Source: an uncultured Oscillospiraceae bacterium (GTDB taxonomy: Bacteria > Bacillota > Clostridia > Oscillospirales > Oscillospiraceae). Taken from it: a DNA stretch of 64,000 nt. The stretch lies in the NCBI GenBank assembly GCA_934565415.1, contig CAKTHQ010000010.1, positions 1 to 64,000 on the forward strand, in the 5' to 3' direction. Both the position numbers and the translations under genes were made by a program. Below the pieces are notes generated by a model, which did no database searches, was not told where the DNA came from, and saw only the letters and a list, made by a program, of their open reading frames with translations. Shown one piece after another: positions 31,064 through 38,317 of this stretch (the first letter of the stretch is position 1; the number at the start of each line of letters is the position of its first letter).

Positions 31064-31981
31064 CTATGACCGATTGATTTCCCGAAACACCCCTTCCCTG
31101 CACCGCACACTGCGAAGGGCGGTATGCTGCAGGCCTAAGAGGATGTCCATCTCCCGGGCGGCGTTTTCGTACCGGCTGTTCTGGTGGTGGACCAGGATGT
31201 AGTCCGCCTCTTTGATTCTTCCCGCTGCCTCCATGCAGAAACTGCGGGTTGGAGCTGCCAGAGAGAAAACCCAGATTGGGGAGCAGATGGTGATATGGTC
31301 GTATTGGGTCAGGTCCATGGGAGGCTTTTCGATGGGCATGGCCCATTTGTGCATCCCATAGCGGCCGCACCACCAGAAACCCAAGGTCCCGGCAGTGCGC
31401 TCCGTGGCTTTGATCTCGTAAACCGCTGCCCCGGTGCGGTTCGCGGCTTCGTAGGCAAGCTTTCTGGCATAGCCCATACGGGAGAAAAACACCACCAGGC
31501 GGCTGTCATCCGTTCCTATATTGGGATAATCCGAAAGCTCCACCCGAAACGCCTCCTGCTTTCCGAATACCCAGGCCATGTATCCGGTGGCCGTCTGCAG
31601 AAGGCCAACAATAAAGAAGCCGGTAGAAAGGGCGTTGGGGGGAAATATGTAAAACTGAATGCAGATCCACAGCATCAGGGTCACCCCAAACACGCCGCCC
31701 AGGAGAATGCCCGGTTTCCTGTTTTTCATCAGCAGCACCGCCGCCGTCAGATTTGTCAGACCGTTGACGGTGAGCAGCGCCCAGCCGGAAAAGGTATAAT
31801 TCTGAAATACAATTTTCGCAAAGGGAAGCACCTGGAAATAGGGCAGCATTTGTTCCATGCCAAGAAGTCTCCCCGTTGGGTCCAACATCATTCCAATGGC
31901 CCCGCCTACGGCACAGAGACCCACAAAGAGAGTCCAAAAAAGCAAAACACGCCGGGTGGGCCCAAATCTGGAGGTTGTCAC
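31064..31981 (-). CDS. Membrane-flavodoxin fusion protein
   Basis: A 305-residue protein. Residues 1-140 hold four membrane spans (for example LLFWTLFVGLCAVGGAIGMM and LLGGVFGVTLMLWICIQFYI). Residues 158-300 form a flavodoxin-like domain starting LVVFFSRMGYARKLAYEAA and including DHITICSPIWVFSLAAPTRS. The flavin-phosphate loop is diverged (SRMGYARKL in place of SxTGNT). A redox role at the membrane is likely but unproven. The ATG overlaps the stop of the upstream methyltransferase (ATGA), so the two are cotranslated. Confidence 0.75.
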   Translation of the reverse strand: MTTSRFGPTRRVLLFWTLFVGLCAVGGAIGMMLDPTGRLLGMEQMLPYFQVLPFAKIVFQNYTFSGWALLTVNGLTNLTAAVLLMKNRKPGILLGGVFGVTLMLWICIQFYIFPPNALSTGFFIVGLLQTATGYMAWVFGKQEAFRVELSDYPNIGTDDSRLVVFFSRMGYARKLAYEAANRTGAAVYEIKATERTAGTLGFWWCGRYGMHKWAMPIEKPPMDLTQYDHITICSPIWVFSLAAPTRSFCMEAAGRIKEADYILVHHQNSRYENAAREMDILLGLQHTALRSVRCREGVFREINRS

Positions 31982-32754
31982 TTTTGCACCACGCTTTCCA
32001 CTTTTTCTCCACAGGCCAGCATCTGAATGCAGTTGGGAGAAAACGGGCTTCCGGCAAAATCTCCGAAGACTTCCGTTACACGCAGCCCTACGGAAGCATA
32101 GATTTCCGCTATTTCAGGAAGCGTATACAGCCGGATGGGGTTTCCCTCTTCAAACGCCGGCCTTTCCAAGGGTGCCCCGTAGGGATAGTCCTTCTGCCCG
32201 TAAAGCAGAATTCTTGTTTCGGAGTTCCATTCAAAGCAGGACAATGTCAGCCTCTTTTCCCCCGCATCCCAGAGCCGGCAAGGGAAATGGGTATCGGCGT
32301 AAGTGCCGCTCATAATGTCCATAAAGTGCTTCCCCCCGGGCTTTAAGGCTTTGGAAACAAGCTCAAAAATCTTTCGGTTTTCCTCTTCGTTTTCCAGATA
32401 GCCGATGGCCCCGTCTGCCATACTCAGCACCACATCAAATTCCCGCTCAAAAGATATTTCCCGAATGTCCATGCAGAAAAATGCCGCCGAAAGGCCTTCC
32501 CTTTTGGCCTGTTCCCTGGCAAAAGCGATATAATCAGGCGTAATATCCACCCCCACAACCTGAAACCCCCGTCTGGCCAGTTCCAGCGTGTGCCGCCCGA
32601 AGCCGCAGGCCAGGTCCAATATTCGCTCCCCGCCGGTCAGGTGCAGCGCCTGAATCAAAAAATCCACCTGGTGCCCTGTCTCCTCCACCCAGGACTGGTC
32701 CTGAATTTCCAGGGTCCAGATGTTTTTATACCAGTCTTGCGCCATTGATTGCAT
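31978..32754 (-). CDS. Class I SAM-dependent methyltransferase
   Basis: A 258-residue enzyme with motif I ILDLACGFGRHTLELARRG (about 45-63), the acidic residue in VVGVDITPDYIAFAREQ, and a motif IV-like FDVVLSMADGAIGYL. The substrate is unknown; the layout suggests a small molecule. ATG 32754 follows GAGGGAAAAG. It forms an operon with the membrane-flavodoxin gene and is driven by a promoter lying inside the decayed ABC exporter gene. Confidence 0.82.
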   Translation of the reverse strand: MQSMAQDWYKNIWTLEIQDQSWVEETGHQVDFLIQALHLTGGERILDLACGFGRHTLELARRGFQVVGVDITPDYIAFAREQAKREGLSAAFFCMDIREISFEREFDVVLSMADGAIGYLENEEENRKIFELVSKALKPGGKHFMDIMSGTYADTHFPCRLWDAGEKRLTLSCFEWNSETRILLYGQKDYPYGAPLERPAFEEGNPIRLYTLPEIAEIYASVGLRVTEVFGDFAGSPFSPNCIQMLACGEKVESVVQK

Positions 32755-32779
32755 TTTCTTTTCCCTCTTTTCTTTTTTA

Positions 32780-33430
32780 CTAACTAATGTCCGTTCGTAT
32801 TGTAACAGAAGCATGGGCCATTGTCAAGCAGATACCGCATCCATCCCGCGGGCTGCAATTCCGGGAAGCTGTCCGGATGCGCCTGGACAACGCCGTTTGC
32901 ACCAGGGTCTCGTTTTCCACATCCAAACTGGCCGTGGCCTCATCCAGAAGGATGATTGGGGCATCCTTCAAAAATGCCCGGGCGATGGAGATTCTCTGCC
33001 GTTCGCCGCCGGAAAGGGCGCAGCCGTTTTCCCCGATTTCCGTGTTCCACTTATCCGGCAATTTCTCCGCAAACGCATCGCAGCCTGCAAGCCTTGCCGC
33101 TGCCAGTACCTCCTCGTCCGCGGCATCCTTCCTGCCCAGCCGGATATTCTCCAGAATGGTGTTGTTGAACAGGGTCACATCCTGGAAGACAATGGAATAC
33201 AGACTCATGAGCTTTTCCGGGTCGATTTTTGAAACATCCATACCGCCGACGGTGATTTTCCCCTTCTGGTAGTCCCAGAACCGGGCGGCCAGCCGGGAAA
33301 CCGTTGTCTTTCCGCCGCCGGAGGGGCCCACCAGCGCACTGGCAGCCGCCAGAACCCAGGACAGATAGGTAAACGCCCGGTATCCCCCGGCGTAGGCCAT
33401 AAGCCGCCCAAAATCAGACTGTTTTTTCAA
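32780..33430 (-). pseudogene. Internally deleted ABC exporter (membrane domain lost)
   Basis: Thirty-odd N-terminal residues ([20 protein letters not shown] then VLAAASALV) look like the start of a fused permease-ATPase. The frame then enters the ATPase directly at [12 protein letters not shown], so about 350 residues, including all membrane helices, are missing. Walker A, LSGGERQR and [10 protein letters not shown] remain. After QTALSRR the frame degenerates into the next operon's promoter, so the C-terminus is also lost. TTG 33430 with AAAGGGG is the likely original start. It is probably non-functional. Confidence 0.8.
32799..32827 (-). promoter_or_regulatory. Promoter of the methyltransferase-flavodoxin operon
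   Basis: Minus-strand TTGACA (32822-32827), 17-base spacer, TACAAT (32799-32804), inside the degraded 3' end of the ABC exporter. The 5' leader ACGAACGGACATTAGTTAGT carries a half-site similar to the palindrome at 33450-33467. Confidence 0.75.
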
Positions 33431-33449
33431 AAAAATACCCCTTTCTATA

Positions 33450-33467
33450 GTTAGCACTAGCTAACTC
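33450..33467. promoter_or_regulatory. Palindromic operator upstream of the ABC exporter remnant
   Basis: AGTTAGC and GCTAACT flank ACTA: a perfect 7-bp inverted repeat about 20 bases before the exporter TTG start. The position suits a TetR- or MarR-type repressor. No such regulator gene is adjacent. Confidence 0.55.
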
Positions 33468-33534
33468 AAAATTACAAAAAATTCTTTCTCCTGCTGCCTT
33501 TTGCAGTATCCATGTATACTTCTCCAATCCGGGA

Positions 33535-33699
33535 TTACTTTCGTATGGCATTTCTTTGGATATTTTCCAGGGAAACACAACATTTTACGCGCAATCGGGC
33601 CATGCAGTCCGGGTCATCCCAGAGCACGGCAATGCAGCCGCAGTTCTCACTTAGGAGTAAGCCGTAGCTAACCTTTTCGTTTTTTAAAAACCGCATCAT
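33535..33699 (-). CDS. Small ORF (54 aa), unknown
   Basis: The frame runs from ATG 33699 (preceded by AAGGG) to a stop at 33535. It encodes a basic, Cys-containing peptide with KNEKVSYGLLLSENCGCIAV and WDDPDC. A promoter-like TTGACT-N16-TACCAT lies just upstream. It resembles no family I know and may be a remnant of the surrounding degraded genes. Confidence 0.35.
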   Translation of the reverse strand: MMRFLKNEKVSYGLLLSENCGCIAVLWDDPDCMARLRVKCCVSLENIQRNAIRK

Positions 33700-33832
33700 C
33701 GCGGCCCTTATTTTTCCTTATGGTAACATTTTTTTCAGGAGAGTCAATACAGAATTTCATTTATCTGCAGCATCTTCATGAGATCATGATAGGAGATTAT
33801 AAAATCCATAAGAAAAAACTTTTATATAGGGG

Positions 33833-33861
33833 TTGAAAAAAGCTGTCACAGGCTGTAATAT
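33833..33861 (+). promoter_or_regulatory. Promoter of the kinase-SIS-RbsD operon
   Basis: TTGAAA (33833-33838), 17-base spacer, TAATAT (33856-33861). The leader then forms the hairpin CGCCCGG-AAAA-CCGGGCG (33874-33891) before the ribosome site. Confidence 0.65.
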
Positions 33862-33925
33862 TAAGGATAGGTTCGCCCGGAAAACCGGGCGCATCAATTG
33901 AAAATTGACAATTGGAGGTTCTTCC

Positions 33926-34921
33926 ATGCTGAAAAAGCCCAAAATTCTCGTGGTTGGCAGCTTTATGATGGATTTGATTGCATCCACCAGCCGGGCGCCA
34001 AAGGAAGGCGAGACGGTAATCGGCCTGAATTTCCGCACCGCTCCCGGCGGTAAGGGTGCCAATCAGGCTGTACAGTGTGCCCGCCTGGGTGCCGATGTAA
34101 CTATGGCCGGCCGCGTGGGTGCCGATTCCTTCGGCACCATTCTGAAAAACGCCGTAAAGGATGCCGGTGTTGATGTATCCCATGTAACGGTAGATCCGGA
34201 GGAGTCCTCCGGCGTTGGGCACATCACCCTGGAGGTCACCGAGCACAACGCCAAGAACCGCATTACCGTCTGCCCCGGTGCCAACTTCACCCTCACCACC
34301 GAGCACCTGGCCTGGCTGAAGGATGCCATTGGTCAGTACGATATGGTGATCATGCAGCTGGAGCTGCCCATGAATGTCATCGAGGCCGTTGCCAAATGGG
34401 CCAAGGATGCCGGTGTTCCCGTCATGCTGAACCCCGCCCCTGCCGCACCTTTGTCCGATGAGCTGCTGAGCTGCGTTACTTACCTGTCCCCCAACGAGCA
34501 CGAGGCTGCCCTGATGGCCGGACATGAGATTGATGTATCCAACGGCATCAATATGGATGATGTTAAAACCGTTGCCGGCTGGTTTGCCGACCGGGGCGTA
34601 AGCAAGCTGATTATCACCATGGGCGAAAACGGCTCCGTGGTGGCTTCCCGTGACGCCGTCAGCCACACCAATGTGGTACGCATGGAGCACGTTGCCGATA
34701 CCACTGCCGCCGGAGACTCCTTCGTGGCAGCTTTCTGTACCGGCCTGACTGCCGGCCTTTCCGAGTCCGACGCCCTGGCCTTCGCCAGCCACACCGCCGC
34801 CATCACCGTATCCCGGATGGGCGCCATCCCCAGCCTGCCCACCATCAGTGAGGTTCAGGCCCTGATCCGGGAGAGAAATACCGTAAGCTTCGATCCGGCC
34901 GTGCTGGATGTTTTGAAGTAA
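33926..34921 (+). CDS. PfkB (ribokinase) family sugar kinase
   Basis: A 331-residue cytosolic kinase. The N-terminal signature is NFRTAPGGKGANQAVQCARLG (about 35-55). The C-terminal anion hole and catalytic Asp lie in VADTTAAGDSFVAAF (about 255-269). The DTTAAGDSF motif makes it a working PfkB enzyme; the length and PGGKGAN fit ribokinase best. Clustering with a SIS isomerase and an RbsD/FucU mutarotase suggests a pentose, deoxysugar or 2-keto-3-deoxy acid substrate. GGAGG precedes ATG 33926. Confidence 0.88.
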   Translation: MLKKPKILVVGSFMMDLIASTSRAPKEGETVIGLNFRTAPGGKGANQAVQCARLGADVTMAGRVGADSFGTILKNAVKDAGVDVSHVTVDPEESSGVGHITLEVTEHNAKNRITVCPGANFTLTTEHLAWLKDAIGQYDMVIMQLELPMNVIEAVAKWAKDAGVPVMLNPAPAAPLSDELLSCVTYLSPNEHEAALMAGHEIDVSNGINMDDVKTVAGWFADRGVSKLIITMGENGSVVASRDAVSHTNVVRMEHVADTTAAGDSFVAAFCTGLTAGLSESDALAFASHTAAITVSRMGAIPSLPTISEVQALIRERNTVSFDPAVLDVLK

Positions 34922-34942
34922 CAACAAAGGAGAATAAAAACC

Positions 34943-35557
34943 ATGCTGAAAGAAGAAAGCAAGCAGGCTGTCAATGTTTTCCTGGACACCGTCAAGGGAG
35001 AAGTTGATACCTTTATCGACAGTCTGGCCCCGGACCAGTACGAGCAGGCTGCCGCCCTGGTACAGGCCTCCCAGGCCAAGGGCGGCCGGATCCATGTAAC
35101 CGGCATCGGCAAGTGCAGCCATGTGGCCACCTATGCCGCTTCCCTGATTTCCTCCACCGGCAACCCCGCCTATTACCTCCATGGCACCGAGGCCGTCCAC
35201 GGCTCCTGCGGCCAGCTGGTAGCCGGGGATGTGGTGATTGCCATTTCCAACTCCGGCGAAACCGGGGAGCTGAAGGCTACCGTTCTGGCCGTAAAGAACA
35301 ACGGGTGCAAGGTCATCGGCGTATCCGGCAATCCCGAAAGCTGGCTGGCCAAGAACTCCGACGCTTTCCTGTACGCCGGTGTTCACAAGGAGGGCGGCCC
35401 GCTGAACCGTGCCCCCCGGGCTTCCGTTCTGGCGGAAATGCTGACGCTGCAGGCCTTGTCCGTGGCCCTGCAGGTAGAGCAGGATTGGGACCCCATCCGT
35501 TATGTGCGCTGCCATCCCGGCGGAGCCCTTGGACATCTGCGTGAAGGCGAAAAGTGA
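34943..35557 (+). CDS. SIS-domain sugar-phosphate isomerase/binding protein
   Basis: A 204-residue protein made almost wholly of one SIS domain (about 40-175). It includes RIHVTGIGKCSHVATYAAS and the phosphate-binding VVIAISNSGETGELKATVLA. Proteins of this size include 6-phospho-3-hexuloisomerase and KdsD/GutQ-type isomerases without CBS domains. It likely acts on the sugar phosphate made by the preceding kinase, 21 bases upstream. AAAGGAG precedes the ATG. Confidence 0.82.
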   Translation: MLKEESKQAVNVFLDTVKGEVDTFIDSLAPDQYEQAAALVQASQAKGGRIHVTGIGKCSHVATYAASLISSTGNPAYYLHGTEAVHGSCGQLVAGDVVIAISNSGETGELKATVLAVKNNGCKVIGVSGNPESWLAKNSDAFLYAGVHKEGGPLNRAPRASVLAEMLTLQALSVALQVEQDWDPIRYVRCHPGGALGHLREGEK

Positions 35558-35567
35558 GGTAAAAACT

Positions 35568-35978
35568 ATGCTGAAAGGAAAACTCATTCATCCCCAGCTG
35601 ATGGCCGCCCTGTCTGCCTGCGGTCACGGCGATAAGATTCTGATTGCCGATGGCAATTATCCCCTGGAGTCCAAAACTACGGACGCGGAGCTGGTATACC
35701 TGGGCCTGACCCCCGGCCTGCCCACCGTTACCGATGTCCTAGATGCCATTCTCAGCGCCGCCAATGTGGAGCGGGCCGAGGTAATGACCCCCGGCGAAGG
35801 CGTGGAGGAGCCGGAAATTTTCGGCGAATTCCGGAAAATGCTGGGCGGCATGGAGCTGGAGGAGCTGGGCCGGTATGAATTCTACGATGCCTGCTGCGTC
35901 CCCGGTGTCCGTCTGGCCATTTCCACCGGCGAAAAGCGGACCTTTGCCAATATTTTGTTGACGGTTGGCTGCGCCTGA
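35568..35978 (+). CDS. RbsD/FucU family sugar mutarotase
   Basis: A 136-residue protein. LIHPQLMAALSACGHGDKILIADGNYP is the N-terminal RbsD/FucU signature with the catalytic His, and the C-terminal FANILLTVGCA matches FucU more than RbsD. The family interconverts sugar anomers or pyran/furan forms to feed isomerases and kinases. It is the last gene of the kinase-isomerase-mutarotase operon, starting 10 bases after the SIS gene. Confidence 0.88.
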   Translation: MLKGKLIHPQLMAALSACGHGDKILIADGNYPLESKTTDAELVYLGLTPGLPTVTDVLDAILSAANVERAEVMTPGEGVEEPEIFGEFRKMLGGMELEELGRYEFYDACCVPGVRLAISTGEKRTFANILLTVGCA

Positions 35979-36008
35979 TCCTGGGCTTCAGCTCTTTGGG
36001 TACAAAAG

Positions 36009-36047
36009 TGCCCTGCGGCAGGTTTGATACTGCCGCAGGGCTTTCTT
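36009..36047 (+). terminator. Terminator of the kinase operon
   Basis: A perfect 12-bp stem GCCCTGCGGCAG/CTGCCGCAGGGC with an 8-base loop, then TTTCTT. It also faces the convergent gene ending at 36060. Confidence 0.82.
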
Positions 36048-36059
36048 AGATTCCGGACT

Positions 36060-36644
36060 TTACTTTTTCTTTTTCGGCCCGTACACCAGGTAGCTGGGGC
36101 CTACGTTGCACACCAGCACATCTTCCGGGAAGGCGGTCAGCCGGGCAGCCATATACAGGTCCCCCACGCAGTTGCACACGCCTACCACCAGGATGATGTA
36201 GATCATCCACTTCCAGCTGGCATCCGGCATATTAAGCATCAGCACAACGGAGAATACCAGGATCACCGCAATGGGAGCCAGGCAGATGATCCATTCCTGG
36301 ACCCGGCCGAAATAAGCCTCGCAGCCGGCATGGGGATAAGCCCCGGCATAGCGGATGATGGGTTTTACGCCGCTGAAAATGCGCATCAGGATGCCCCGCA
36401 CCAGCTCCCGCAGCAGCATAACGGCCATCAGCCCCAGCATCAGCACCACCAGGTGCTCAAAAGGGTCCGACATGGCGGTCAGCTCCTCCGGCGGAAGCAT
36501 CAGGCAGCCCAGACCGAACAGGGCCAGCAGCAGCACCACGGAGACGATTTTAATCAGCCGGGAAAGCACCTGGCTTCGCTCCAGCTCAATGCAGGCCAGC
36601 AGATTATCTGCGTAGGATTTGGGAAGGGTTTTACAGGTTTCCAA
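36060..36644 (-). CDS. DUF3267-like membrane protein with a degenerate zinc motif
   Basis: A 194-residue membrane protein with about four spans (46-65, 75-92, 135-155, 158-175). The layout and the closing CNCVGDLYMAARLTAFPED resemble DUF3267, putative membrane zincins. Where the family has HExxH, this protein reads RELVR, so both metal ligands are Arg and peptidase activity is unlikely. The likely start is TTG 36644 behind GGAGG; the longer frame from 36962 is antisense to another small gene. Function unknown. Confidence 0.6.
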   Translation of the reverse strand: METCKTLPKSYADNLLACIELERSQVLSRLIKIVSVVLLLALFGLGCLMLPPEELTAMSDPFEHLVVLMLGLMAVMLLRELVRGILMRIFSGVKPIIRYAGAYPHAGCEAYFGRVQEWIICLAPIAVILVFSVVLMLNMPDASWKWMIYIILVVGVCNCVGDLYMAARLTAFPEDVLVCNVGPSYLVYGPKKKK

Positions 36645-36696
36645 AGGAAATCCTCCATTCGTTGGATATTGGCAGGGAAAAGCTCTGTCCAGATAG

Positions 36697-36725
36697 ATTA
36701 TAAAGGCTTTCTGCCCATCCGTCAA
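36697..36725 (-). promoter_or_regulatory. Promoter of the DUF3267-like gene
   Basis: Minus-strand TTGACG (36720-36725), 17-base spacer, TATAAT (36697-36702), 53 bases before the TTG start. It supports that start over the much longer upstream frame. Confidence 0.75.
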
Positions 36726-36759
36726 GCGGTGCCGGCGGAATGCAGAGAAAGGATATACC

Positions 36760-36945
36760 ATGAAAAAAGACGGCCTGTTCAGCCAGCTCCTCAAGGCAAC
36801 CGTAGAAGAGGAGAAGAAAAAATACGCCAATAAGCCGCCGGATCTCTTTACCAACCAGAAAAAACAGATGTGGTATTTTCTGATGAACCAGATAGACGGC
36901 GGCCAGGAGGACCCCGAAAGCGCCTCCGAAAATGGCGAAAAATAG
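36760..36945 (+). CDS. Small charged hypothetical protein (61 aa)
   Basis: A 61-residue soluble protein: a lysine/glutamate-rich helix (LLKATVEEEKKKYA), then PPDLFTNQKKQMWYFLMNQI and an acidic tail. AAAGGA precedes the ATG and a terminator follows the stop. It is divergent from the DUF3267-like gene. I do not recognise the family. Confidence 0.55.
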   Translation: MKKDGLFSQLLKATVEEEKKKYANKPPDLFTNQKKQMWYFLMNQIDGGQEDPESASENGEK

Positions 36946-36981
36946 CATTTGTACAATTTCATAAAAACTTTACAAATACCG

Positions 36982-37022
36982 GCGCAATTATAGTGATTTC
37001 CATCATAATTGCGCTTATTTTC
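36982..37022 (+). terminator. Terminator after the 61-aa gene
   Basis: A perfect 10-bp stem GCGCAATTAT/ATAATTGCGC, 13-base loop, then TTATTTTCTTT. Confidence 0.8.
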
Positions 37023-37098
37023 TTTCCATATTAAAGTTTTTTTGAAAGTTAGATAACATCAGTTATAAATTTTCCTTTATGGATTTCAAAAATTTTTC

Positions 37099-37127
37099 TT
37101 TACTTTTGGAGAAAGATGGATTAGAAT
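37099..37127 (+). promoter_or_regulatory. Candidate promoter of the aldolase-TRAP operon
   Basis: TTTACT (37099-37104), 17-base spacer, TAGAAT (37122-37127). It would give a leader of about 155 bases containing the inverted repeat at 37178-37217. Confidence 0.5.
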
Positions 37128-37177
37128 CATATCAGCAAAAGGAACAAATCCGACATTCTCTAACCCCCTGATGCCGC

Positions 37178-37217
37178 CAGATTGCACAAATGCAATAGCA
37201 GATATTTGTGCAATCTG
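37178..37217. promoter_or_regulatory. 14-bp perfect inverted repeat in the aldolase operon leader
   Basis: CAGATTGCACAAAT and ATTTGTGCAATCTG flank a 12-base loop, 73 bases before the aldolase ATG. There is no T tract, so it is not a normal terminator. It may be an operator or an RNA control hairpin. Confidence 0.6.
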
Positions 37218-37289
37218 CCAAAGTCAGGCCTTACAGGGTGATTTCACGATTTGCACCTCTGCTCGCATCATGAAATAAGGAGCAATAGT

Positions 37290-38255
37290 ATGAAAGAAAT
37301 TGCAAATGGTGTTTGGCCGGTAATGATTACCCCCTTCACCGCAGACAACCAGATCGACTACAAAGCGGTCCAGGGCATTATCGACTGGTACGCCGATCAC
37401 AAGGTCACCGGCATCTTTGCCGTATGCCAGTCCAGCGAGATGTTCTTCCTGACCAAGGAGGAGCGGATGTCTCTGGCCAAGTATGTTATCGAGCACGGCC
37501 ACGAGAAGGGCCTGGGCGTTGTTGTTTCCGGCCACGTTGCAGAGTCTGTGGAAGACCAGATTGCGGAAGCGCAGCAGATCGTGGATATGGGCGCCGACTC
37601 CTATGTGTTCATCTCCAACCAGTTCGCCGCCGAGGGTGAAAGCGAGGAAGTCGCCAAGGAGCGCATCCAGTACCTGATTGACCATATCCATGCCGACAGC
37701 TTCGGCATCTATGAGTGCCCCTACCCCTACAAGCGGGTTATCAGCCCCGAGCTGCTGAAGTGGATTGCCCACACCGGCAAGTTCGCTTTCCTGAAGGACA
37801 CCTGCTGCGACCTGGATATGCTGAAGGCCAAGGCCGAGGCCGTAAAGGGCACCCCCCTGAAGATCTTCAATGCCAACGGCGCTACCATGCTGGAGAGCCT
37901 GAAGATGGGCATTGCCGGTTACTCCGGCGTTATGGCCAACTTCCACGCCGACCTGTGGGCCTGGCTGTGCGAGAACTACAATAACCCCGCCGAGGCCGAG
38001 CGTGTTGAGCAGATGATGAACTTCCTGGGCGCCGCTTCCATGGTGGAGTGCCAGGTTTACCCCGTCAACTGCAAGTACCACATGAACCTGATGGGCGTTC
38101 CCATGACTCTGGTCACCCGTACCAGAAAGCCCGAGGAGCTCACCGCCGGAAAGGTGACCACCGCCACCGCCGAGCAGTATCCCAGCAGCAAAATCCTGGA
38201 GATTGACCAGTACTATGCCTGCGAGCAGATGTTCCGCAAGGCCTTCTTCGGTTAA
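37290..38255 (+). CDS. Dihydrodipicolinate synthase/N-acetylneuraminate lyase family aldolase
   Basis: A 321-residue class I aldolase with a (beta/alpha)8 fold. It begins GVWPVMITPFTADNQIDYKA. The Schiff-base lysine is in KFAFLKDTCCDLD (about residue 170), with the preceding tyrosine in ECPYPYKRV. The family cleaves or forms 2-keto acids (sialic acid, 2-keto-3-deoxy sugar acids, dihydrodipicolinate). Cotranscription with a TRAP transporter argues for catabolism of a sugar acid, not lysine synthesis. AAGGAG precedes ATG 37290. Confidence 0.88.
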   Translation: MKEIANGVWPVMITPFTADNQIDYKAVQGIIDWYADHKVTGIFAVCQSSEMFFLTKEERMSLAKYVIEHGHEKGLGVVVSGHVAESVEDQIAEAQQIVDMGADSYVFISNQFAAEGESEEVAKERIQYLIDHIHADSFGIYECPYPYKRVISPELLKWIAHTGKFAFLKDTCCDLDMLKAKAEAVKGTPLKIFNANGATMLESLKMGIAGYSGVMANFHADLWAWLCENYNNPAEAERVEQMMNFLGAASMVECQVYPVNCKYHMNLMGVPMTLVTRTRKPEELTAGKVTTATAEQYPSSKILEIDQYYACEQMFRKAFFG

Positions 38256-38268
38256 TCCCGCAAAAGCG

Positions 38269-38294
38269 TCATTTCTACCCTTGGGTAAAATGAA
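38269..38294 (+). promoter_or_regulatory. Intercistronic hairpin aldolase-dctP
   Basis: TCATTTCTACCC pairs with GGGTAAAATGA around TT. It lacks a T run. Such hairpins between cistrons often protect the downstream binding-protein mRNA. Confidence 0.5.
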
Positions 38295-38317
38295 TATAAA
38301 CTAGGAGGACAATAAAA

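Noticed and set aside
36644..36962. Longer N-terminus for the DUF3267-like protein
   Set aside because: A consensus promoter at 36697-36725 and GGAGG before TTG 36644 fix the start downstream; the extension is antisense to the 61-residue gene.
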